A DNA stretch of 47,568 bases from NCBI GenBank assembly GCA_012517605.1, contig JAAYUS010000245.1:1-47568 (forward strand), in the 5' to 3' direction. The notes under the pieces were generated by a model. It was given only the letters and a program-made list of their open reading frames with translations, did no database searches and was not told where the DNA came from. Shown here piece by piece: positions 41,300-47,568 of this stretch (positions are counted from its first letter, which is position 1; each line of letters opens with the position of its first letter). This DNA comes from Bacteroidales bacterium. Its GTDB lineage: Bacteria; Bacteroidota; Bacteroidia; Bacteroidales; VadinHA17. The position numbers and the translations under genes were made by a program.

Positions 41300-44200
41300 A
41301 TGAAGTATTCTGTCGATCTCCGTTCATGCTTTCTTTTTTCGTTTCTGTTGTTAATTATTTCACAGACCTCCTGCAAAAAGAAAATCTCGGGCGAAATTAA
41401 AGTTAATGATTATCAGACCCTTGCGGCCGGTTTCAAATCACCTGCTGCAGAATATACAACAGCTCCCTTTTTTGTATGGAATTATAAGATCACCAAACCG
41501 GAAATCGATAACTTCCTTCAGGAATTCAAGGCACAGGGAAGCAGCCAGGTGTTCGTTCATCCCCGTCCGGGGCTGATAACCGAATATCTTTCAGATGAAT
41601 GGTTCGATCTTTTCAGTTATACCATACAGAAAGGCAAAGAGCTTGGAATGAAAATCTGGATTTACGATGAGAATTCCTATCCAAGCGGTTTTGCAGGCGG
41701 CCATGTGCCTGACCGGATGCCTGAATCATACAACCAGGGACAGGGATTACGGATGACAAGGTTTGATGTGCTTCCCGATACGGCTGACAAATACTTTTTA
41801 TGCCTGAAGGAAGAGAATGGAAAATTCACAGATATAACTTCGACTTTGGCCTCTGAAAAAGGTAAACCAGGAAAATTCCTACTCTTTAATAAAACCTACA
41901 ACCGCAAAAGCGACTGGTACGGTGGATTCTCATATGTTGACCTCCTTTATCCCGGAGTAACTGAGAAATTTCTTGAGGTAACAATGCCCGGATATGAAAA
42001 ATCCGCTGGCAGTGAATTTGGACTGACGGTCCCGGGAATATTTACAGATGAGCCCCAGATAAGTTCTCCCAGCGGCATAAGGTGGACACCTGACCTATTT
42101 GATGTCTTTTGGGATAGATGGCATTACGATCTGAAGACAAATCTGCCGTCATTGTTTGAAATGACAGGTGACTGGAAACGTGTAAGGCACAATTATACCC
42201 AGACCCTCCTTCAGTTGTTCATTGACAGGTGGGCAAAACCATATTCGGCATATTGTGAACAGAAAGGACTGAAGTTCACAGGGCATTACTGGGAACACTC
42301 CTGGCCCGATATGAGCAATGGCGGCGATAATATGGCAATGTACGTCTGGCACCAGATGCCGGCAATAGATATGCTGTTCAATCAATGGAACGACTCCTCT
42401 CCAAACGCCCAGTTTGGCAATGTCAGGGCTGTAAAGGAGCTTGCCAGCGCTGCAAACCAGGCAGGATGGAACAGGAAAATGAGTGAGACCTATGGTGGAT
42501 CAGGCTGGGAGCTTACATTTGCTGATATGAAAAAGAATGGCGACTGGGAATATGCACTTGGTGTAAACCTTATGAATCAGCATCTTACATATTTTTCAAT
42601 GGCCGGCGCCAGAAAATATGACTATCCTCCCACATTCGATTACCATGAACCATGGTGGAACAATTACAAATATTTAAATGACCATTTTGCAAGGTTGTCG
42701 TTTGCTTTGTCAGCGGGCCGACAGATAAACGATATACTTGTTTTGGAACCCACAACCACGATATGGCTTTACGATTCTAATAATGAAGACAGCGACACCA
42801 TAAAGGTCATTGGCAAGTCGTTCCAGAATTTTGTCACGCGGCTCGAAAAAAATCAGGTTGAATATGACCTTGGATCTGAAAATATTATAAAGGACAGAGG
42901 ATCTGTTGAGAACGGGAAATTCGTAGTTGGCAGATGCAGTTACTCAACTGTTGTATTGCCCCCAATGATTGAAAACATCGATCTTGAGACATATAAGCTT
43001 CTCGAAAAGTTTGTCGTAAACGGAGGAAAAATTATTGCCTTTTCACTTCCTTCGCTTGTGAATGGCGCTCCGAGTGAAGGACTGAATCAATTCCTGGCTA
43101 AACAGGCTGATAAAATAATCATTGAAAGCACACTGACTGACGAAGTGATTAACAGGCATTTCAGGAATAAGGATATTGATTTCACCGGACTGCCAGCGGG
43201 AAGCCTTTACCATCACCGCAGGATCCTGGCTGACGGACAGATTGTCTTTATTGCCAACTCTAGCCCCGGCAATACTGTGTCAGGAGTCTTTAAGGTCAGG
43301 GGAAAAGGATGCAGCCTTCTGAATACGATATCGGGAGATATTACGGAATGCATGTATACAAAGGATGGCGAATATTTAACTGTTCCGGTTGATCTTCCTC
43401 CGGCAGGCAGTATGCTTGTATTCATAAATGACAGGAATACCAGGGAACTTCCGGTGGAAAAATCACAAGTGGAATATGAGACGATAGTTACTGACTCACA
43501 GTTAATTGTGAAGGCTGCTAAAGAAAATGTACTGCCCCTGGAATTCTGCGACATTGAACTTGGCGGAGTTCTTACAAAAGACATGCACACATATAATGCA
43601 GCTGATAAAATATACAAATATTACGGTTTCAGGAACGGCAATCCATGGAACACCTCGGTTCAGTTCAGGACAAGGACCGTTGATCGTGATACGTTTGGAA
43701 CTAATACCGGATTTTCCGCAACCTACCACTTCACAATAAAAAACGGTTTTGATTTTTCATCAATGAAAGCAGTTATTGAACGGCCTGATCTGTGGCAGGT
43801 TACCTTGAACGAAACCGAAATAAGACCTTCGGCCGGAGAATGGTGGCTCGACAGAGAATTTTCAGTGTTTCATATTGGGTCGCTCGTAAGAAAGGGAGAT
43901 AATGTTATCACTCTTAAGACTTCCCCTTTTAGGGTACATGCTGAGGTCGAACCTGTTTATATCACTGGCGATTTTACAGTAAACCCTGAGGCCAAAGGCT
44001 GGAGCATTGATGCGCCTGCTGGCAGTTTATCACCGGGTTCATGGAAAGAACAGGGATTTCCCTTTTATTCCTGGAATTTTGTTTACAGTAAGGAATTCAG
44101 GGTTGAAGATCCGGAAGGTGAATATATTATTGAGCTTGGCAAGTGGTCAGGAACTGTTTCCGAAGTTGAAGTAAACGGGGAAAAAGCAGGTTTCATCGGA

Positions 44201-44434
44201 TTCCCGCCCTACAGACTGGATTTAACCGGCAAGCTCAGAAAAGGATCCAATATAATTTCAGTTTCAGTGACCGGCAGCCTCAAAAACCTGATGGGACCTC
44301 ATTTCAATGATCCTGCTCCCGGGCTTGTTTCACCATGGCTTTTCAGAAATGTAAAGACATACCCGGCAGGAAAAGATTACCAGCTTATCGATTACGGAAT
44401 GTTCAGTGAATTTACTCTGTTAAAGAGCAAATAG
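41300..44434 (+). CDS. Large GH106-like glycosyl hydrolase lipoprotein
   Basis: The 1044-residue lipoprotein has a lipobox, ISQTSC (about residue 31). The mature part shows FFVWNYKITKPEIDNFLQEF, VFVHPRPGL, and IWIYDENSYPSGFAGG, the N-terminal pattern of the GH106-type family. EPQISSPSGIRWTP, GHYWEHSWPDMSNGGDN and KMSETYGGSGWELTFADM provide barrel acidic residues. The C-terminus has two galactose-binding-like beta domains (about 800-1044). It may be an alpha-L-rhamnosidase or a related retaining or inverting hydrolase; identity with the shorter GH106 at 20216-23056 is low by eye. It stands alone behind its own promoter candidate. Confidence 0.8.
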   Translation: MKYSVDLRSCFLFSFLLLIISQTSCKKKISGEIKVNDYQTLAAGFKSPAAEYTTAPFFVWNYKITKPEIDNFLQEFKAQGSSQVFVHPRPGLITEYLSDEWFDLFSYTIQKGKELGMKIWIYDENSYPSGFAGGHVPDRMPESYNQGQGLRMTRFDVLPDTADKYFLCLKEENGKFTDITSTLASEKGKPGKFLLFNKTYNRKSDWYGGFSYVDLLYPGVTEKFLEVTMPGYEKSAGSEFGLTVPGIFTDEPQISSPSGIRWTPDLFDVFWDRWHYDLKTNLPSLFEMTGDWKRVRHNYTQTLLQLFIDRWAKPYSAYCEQKGLKFTGHYWEHSWPDMSNGGDNMAMYVWHQMPAIDMLFNQWNDSSPNAQFGNVRAVKELASAANQAGWNRKMSETYGGSGWELTFADMKKNGDWEYALGVNLMNQHLTYFSMAGARKYDYPPTFDYHEPWWNNYKYLNDHFARLSFALSAGRQINDILVLEPTTTIWLYDSNNEDSDTIKVIGKSFQNFVTRLEKNQVEYDLGSENIIKDRGSVENGKFVVGRCSYSTVVLPPMIENIDLETYKLLEKFVVNGGKIIAFSLPSLVNGAPSEGLNQFLAKQADKIIIESTLTDEVINRHFRNKDIDFTGLPAGSLYHHRRILADGQIVFIANSSPGNTVSGVFKVRGKGCSLLNTISGDITECMYTKDGEYLTVPVDLPPAGSMLVFINDRNTRELPVEKSQVEYETIVTDSQLIVKAAKENVLPLEFCDIELGGVLTKDMHTYNAADKIYKYYGFRNGNPWNTSVQFRTRTVDRDTFGTNTGFSATYHFTIKNGFDFSSMKAVIERPDLWQVTLNETEIRPSAGEWWLDREFSVFHIGSLVRKGDNVITLKTSPFRVHAEVEPVYITGDFTVNPEAKGWSIDAPAGSLSPGSWKEQGFPFYSWNFVYSKEFRVEDPEGEYIIELGKWSGTVSEVEVNGEKAGFIGFPPYRLDLTGKLRKGSNIISVSVTGSLKNLMGPHFNDPAPGLVSPWLFRNVKTYPAGKDYQLIDYGMFSEFTLLKSK

Positions 44435-44495
44435 ATTCCAGTAATCATATACTTGCGGTTCTCAGTGTAGCACAATTTAACAAAAAGATCTCTTT

Positions 44496-44524
44496 AACCC
44501 ACCTTTAGGGGGGTAGGGGGGGGT
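44496..44524. repeat. G-rich element related to the CCCCC/GGGGG family
   Basis: AACCCACCTTTA is followed by GGGGGG-TA-GGGGGGGG. The CCCACC arm can pair with either G run. It abuts the CTCTGTG inverted repeat, so two repeat families are stacked in one gap. Confidence 0.45.
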
Positions 44525-44533
44525 AAAAAGAAG

Positions 44534-44645
44534 AAGAACTTACACAGAGAGTCCACAGAGAAGTCGCAGAGGGCCACAGAGTGCTTTTTTAAAAGTATTT
44601 CTCAGTGGCACTCTGTGGTCCTTTGTGTGCTCTGTGAAAGTTCTT
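44534..44645. repeat. 112-base CTCTGTG/CACAGAG inverted repeat
   Basis: The left end AAGAACTT (44534-44541) is complementary to the right end AAGTTCTT (44638-44645), and internal CACAGAG units on the left face CTCTGTG units on the right, including GGCCACAGAGTGC opposite GCACTCTGTGGTCC. The centre is T-rich. It shares its unit and ends with the degenerate copy at 4898-5000. A hairpin of this length may be transcribed as a terminator of the upstream GH106-like gene. Confidence 0.65.
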
Positions 44646-44751
44646 TCTGGCTGAAAACAGAATAAGAAAGCAATTAATAATTGTCATTTTTCGAACACGC
44701 TCAAATCAATCCTTACAATTAATTAAATATCAATATAGTATTTTAGAATAA

Positions 44752-44782
44752 TTTGCATAAATCAAATATTTTTCTACATTTG
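44752..44782 (+). promoter_or_regulatory. Bacteroidota promoter of the FadL-type gene
   Basis: TTTG (44752-44755), a 19-base spacer and TACATTTG (44775-44782) match the -33 TTTG / -7 TAnnTTTG consensus exactly. The predicted start near 44787 gives a 5' UTR of about 110 bases containing a 7-bp inverted repeat. Confidence 0.75.
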
Positions 44783-44895
44783 CCCTGCTTTTGCTATTTG
44801 AATAAAAACTAATTTGGACTTAAAATCAGAGGAATAAGTATTTTTTTGCATAAAAAAGTTGATTATTCCCAATTTTCAAACTTAAAATTTACCTT

Positions 44896-46518
44896 ATGAG
44901 AAAGATTCTGACACTTGTTTCAGCGATTTGTATTACCGGCAGCCTGTTTGCCGGAGGACTGGTTACCAACACGAACCAGAGCGCTTCCTGGGTTCGTCTT
45001 CCGGCAAGGGATGCATCGACAGGGATTGACGCTGTCTATTACAATCCTGCAGGTCTGATGAAACTGGATAACGGGTTTCATATTTCGATATCCAACCAGT
45101 ATATCACACAGAAAAAGGAGGTTGAGAACTTTTACAAAGGTCCGGGCGGCCTTTACGGACTGAATGAAAGTCTATACAAGGGAAAGGTATCTGCTCCTGT
45201 TTTCCCGGGAGTTTATGCAGCATACAAGGCTGACAGGTTTGCGGTTTCATTCGGTTTCAATCCTATCGGCGGCGGCGGCGGCGCCACATTCGAAAAAGGT
45301 CTGCCTTCATTCGAACTGACACCTTCAGATCTTGTCCCCTCCCTTGCTTCACAGGGAGCAAAAGCATACAGGCTCGATACATATTTTGAAGGCACATCAG
45401 TATATTTTGGCTTTCAGGGAGGCGTTTCCTACAAGATCAATGATTTCATCTCTGTTGCTGCAGGTGTAAGGTACGTTACAGCGAAAAACACATACAATGG
45501 CTATCTCAGAAGCATTGAGCTGAACATGGGAACCGAACAAAATCCTGCCTGGACAAGGGCTGATGCAATTATGACAGGAATAGCAAATCAGGCAAAGACG
45601 GGAGGTGACGGTCTTGTTCCGATCATCAATGCCGGCGGGGGAAGCTATACTGCCGATCAGCTTGTAGCTGCATCAATGATAACAACCGACCAGAGGAATG
45701 CCATTGTTAACGGATTAACAGCACTCGGAGTTTCTAATGCTGCAGCTCTTACAATAAACCAGAGCCAGACAGCCTTCTACGGAAAGCAGGCTGTTTACCT
45801 TGGAACTGCCACCCTTCTTGGTGACCAGGAAGCCGATGTAGAACAGACAGGATCGGGGTACACACCCTTCTTCAGCATTAACCTTACACCAGTTGAAAAC
45901 CTGAACATTGGCATTAAATACGAAATGGCAACAAAACTCGAACTTGAGAACAAGACAACAAAGGATATCAAGGTAGGTTTCACAGGTGAAGGCGTTCCTG
46001 TTACGATGTTCCCCAACGGAGAAAAGGTAAGGAATGACATGCCTGCCATGCTTGCGCTTGGTGTTGACTACGGAGTTACAGAGAAACTGAATATTGCTGC
46101 CGGAGCACATTATTATTTCGACAAAACCGCCAACTATGGGCATAAACTGAATGGCATTTATGTCGACAATGATATGATAATCGACAAGAACTACTATGAA
46201 CTGTCGGCAGGCCTTCAGTATAAGATCAACAATTTCATTCTTGTATCAGGCGGTTACCTGTATTCCAAAACAGGAGTTAACGACAATTATCAGAGCGACC
46301 TTACATACAGCCTTACATCACATACCGGAGGCATAGGGGGCGCAGTAAAACTCCTCGATAACCTCGAGCTTAACCTTGGCTTTGCCTATACATACTATCT
46401 TAACGGTGAAAAGACCATAAACCACCTCTTTTCTCCGACTGCCACAGTAATCCCTGCAAAGGAAACTTACTACAAGAATACAATGATCATTGCAGCTGGT
46501 ATAGATTTCAGCTTCTAG
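44896..46518 (+). CDS. OmpP1/FadL-family outer-membrane transporter
   Basis: The 540-residue protein has a signal peptide (ending GSLFAG) and the FadL start: GLVTNTNQSASWVRLPARDAS, with AVYYNPAGL as the family motif. A beta-barrel with alternating strands follows and ends AAGIDFSF with a C-terminal Phe. FadL porins let hydrophobic compounds such as long-chain fatty acids or aromatics cross the outer membrane by lateral diffusion. The insert of about residues 200-310 is longer than in Escherichia coli FadL. A terminator follows, and then an RND efflux adaptor gene. Confidence 0.9.
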   Translation: MRKILTLVSAICITGSLFAGGLVTNTNQSASWVRLPARDASTGIDAVYYNPAGLMKLDNGFHISISNQYITQKKEVENFYKGPGGLYGLNESLYKGKVSAPVFPGVYAAYKADRFAVSFGFNPIGGGGGATFEKGLPSFELTPSDLVPSLASQGAKAYRLDTYFEGTSVYFGFQGGVSYKINDFISVAAGVRYVTAKNTYNGYLRSIELNMGTEQNPAWTRADAIMTGIANQAKTGGDGLVPIINAGGGSYTADQLVAASMITTDQRNAIVNGLTALGVSNAAALTINQSQTAFYGKQAVYLGTATLLGDQEADVEQTGSGYTPFFSINLTPVENLNIGIKYEMATKLELENKTTKDIKVGFTGEGVPVTMFPNGEKVRNDMPAMLALGVDYGVTEKLNIAAGAHYYFDKTANYGHKLNGIYVDNDMIIDKNYYELSAGLQYKINNFILVSGGYLYSKTGVNDNYQSDLTYSLTSHTGGIGGAVKLLDNLELNLGFAYTYYLNGEKTINHLFSPTATVIPAKETYYKNTMIIAAGIDFSF

Positions 46519-46540
46519 AAAATTCAGTTTTCAAATTATT

Positions 46541-46575
46541 AAGAGGTATTTCCTTAGGGATTTACCTCTTTTTTT
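46541..46575 (+). terminator. Intrinsic terminator after the FadL-type gene
   Basis: AAGAGGTA (46541-46548) pairs with TACCTCTT (46563-46570), and the T run continues to 46575. It lies 23 bases after the stop codon and separates the porin from the efflux gene. Confidence 0.8.
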
Positions 46576-46665
46576 ACAACTCAATCAAGTTATAGAGTCA
46601 TAATTTGACTTTTTTTTCAGGAAATTCTGAACTTTAGGTTACAAATCTGATCAAGGTTCATAATT

Positions 46666-47568
46666 ATGAAAAATAAATTATTGATTACTTCTCTCCTGAC
46701 AGCCATGCTGGTGGCAGGATGCACCGGTAAAAGAGGTAATAACTTAACAGGGGCTTATTCTGTTCCTGTTATTGCAGGTAAGGCAACCCGCATAAATGCC
46801 GGAAGAAAGATATCGGTAAGCGGTAATATAGAAGGCTATAAAACAGTCAGGATCGGTTTCCTTGTTGCCGGAAGAATAAATTACATTGCATTAAATGAAG
46901 GTGAATTTGTAAAAAAGGATCAGCTTGTTGCAAGCCTCGATCCGACAAGCTATGAAATAGCAAAGGACCTTGCCGATATCCAGGTTAACCAGGTTCAGGA
47001 CGAATATGACCGCCTGAAAATAATGCACGACAACAACAGCCTGAGCGAAAGCGATTTTGCCAGGATCACTTATGGCCTCCAGCAGGCAAAGGCACAGCAA
47101 AGACTGCATTCCAAAAATCTTTCAGACACAAGGCTTTATTCACCCTTTTCAGGAGTATTACTGAAGAAGCTTTGTGAGACCGGAGAAATAACCGGAGCAG
47201 GGATGCCTCTTTTCGTGATATCCGATATAAGCAAGGTAAAGGTAAGCGCCTTCATCCCTGAGAATGAACTCCATAACATTAAAATCGGGCAGGAAGCCAA
47301 AGTAACCGTCTCTTCCGTTTCCGGCTCCCTGAAAGGGACGATAGTGGAAGTAGGATCCGCGGCTGATATTGCTTCACGAAGCTTTTCGGTGAGGATTGAA
47401 CTCGACAATCCCCACCTGCTTGTGCGTCCCGGTATGATTGCAGAAATCTCGGTAAACGCCGGAAATGCTGAAGATATAATTGCAGTTCCTGCTCAGGCCG
47501 TTATGCATGATTACAGCAACCTGAGCTATGTATTTGTCGCCGATACTGTCAACAACAGGGCTTTTCGC
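46666..47568 (+). CDS. RND efflux periplasmic adaptor lipoprotein (partial, cut by window end)
   Basis: The frame is open from ATG 46666 to the window end (301 codons). The N-terminus is a lipoprotein signal with lipobox LVAGC (Cys19). Visible blocks are GNIEGYKTVRIGFLVAGRINYI, NEGEFVKKDQLVASLDPTSYE (lipoyl half), a short helical hairpin (residues about 100-150, with LQQAKAQQRLHSKN), LYSPFSGVLLKKLCETGE, VKVSAFIPENELHNIKIGQEA (barrel) and VEVGSAADIASRSFSVRIEL with VRPGMIAEI (membrane-proximal domain). This is the AcrA/MdtA type that links an inner-membrane RND pump to an outer-membrane channel; the pump and the channel genes would lie beyond the window. Confidence 0.9.
   Translation, partial: MKNKLLITSLLTAMLVAGCTGKRGNNLTGAYSVPVIAGKATRINAGRKISVSGNIEGYKTVRIGFLVAGRINYIALNEGEFVKKDQLVASLDPTSYEIAKDLADIQVNQVQDEYDRLKIMHDNNSLSESDFARITYGLQQAKAQQRLHSKNLSDTRLYSPFSGVLLKKLCETGEITGAGMPLFVISDISKVKVSAFIPENELHNIKIGQEAKVTVSSVSGSLKGTIVEVGSAADIASRSFSVRIELDNPHLLVRPGMIAEISVNAGNAEDIIAVPAQAVMHDYSNLSYVFVADTVNNRAFR

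Larger units (their letters stand above)
44435..44895. other. Intergenic region with two repeat elements and the FadL promoter
   Basis: The 461-base gap holds a G-rich element (44496-44524), a 112-base inverted CTCTGTG repeat (44534-44645), a near-perfect Bacteroidota promoter (44752-44782) and a 5' UTR with GGAATAA/TTATTCC (44831-44837 and 44863-44869). No gene is visible in it. Confidence 0.6.

Noticed and set aside
1-47568. CRISPR arrays, tRNA or rRNA genes, phage or IS transposases
   Set aside because: No regularly spaced identical repeats with unique spacers, no cloverleaf-type conserved blocks and no transposase or integrase motifs were seen.

Overview
The window looks like a chromosomal segment of a polysaccharide-degrading member of the Bacteroidota (Bacteroidales or Marinilabiliales type). 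The evidence is a SusC/SusD pair with the SusC VVVGYG motif, many exported glycoside hydrolases, a type IX secretion C-terminal sorting domain, a LytS/LytTR two-component pair, several matches to the Bacteroidota -7 promoter element TAnnTTTG, and few clear Shine-Dalgarno sites. I saw no rRNA, tRNA, CRISPR array, transposase or phage gene.

Region 1 (1-4871) is aromatic amino acid biosynthesis. A tight operon carries tyrA, a DAHP synthase/chorismate mutase fusion and aroA. It is followed by a stand-alone TrpB2-type tryptophan synthase beta chain. Between aroA and trpB lies the best hidden signal in the window: a 16-residue leader peptide, MKTLKLYIWSWRSSRI, with two Trp codons, followed by mutually exclusive 1:2, 2:3 and 3:4 RNA pairings that end in a U-tract terminator. 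This is the full architecture of a ribosome-mediated Trp attenuator.

Region 2 (4872-31900) is carbohydrate-utilisation territory. In order it holds a secreted NIPSNAP protein, a DUF6807/PmoA-like protein, a GH31 enzyme with a small nucleotidase gene, a secreted endonuclease/exonuclease/phosphatase-fold protein, SusD and SusC, a purple-acid-phosphatase-like enzyme, and a co-directional cluster of DUF5009 membrane acyltransferase-like protein, GH105, GH106 and a GH5-like enzyme. A CBM9-DUF5916 outer-membrane protein and a LytS-like kinase with its LytTR regulator follow. A leftward operon then carries a ThuA/DUF4350-like domain protein, a second GH105 and a serine hydrolase. Two GH105 and two GH106-type enzymes (one in region 3) suggest a glycan with rhamnose and unsaturated uronic acid ends. 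No polysaccharide lyase is present, so the substrate is a guess. The susC upstream region has three tandem 11-bp repeats at the probable promoter and an 8-bp hairpin in the predicted 5' UTR.

Region 3 (31900-47568) begins with an AT-rich patch (about 31950-35020) encoding a type IX-secreted protein and a small outer-membrane protein, possibly acquired by transfer. It continues with a GH43-DUF1080 fusion, a DUF4143 ATPase, a lipoprotein overlapping a TonB-dependent receptor, a large GH106-like lipoprotein, a FadL-type porin behind a near-perfect promoter, and the start of an RND efflux adaptor gene cut by the window end.

Several dispersed intergenic repeat families are visible: CTCTGTG-rich inverted repeats, heptanucleotide AGCAACC/TGCTGGG arrays, CCCCC/GGGGG elements, and an AATATTAT-CCCC-GGGG element. 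All gene calls come from reading motifs and protein sequence by eye, with no database search.
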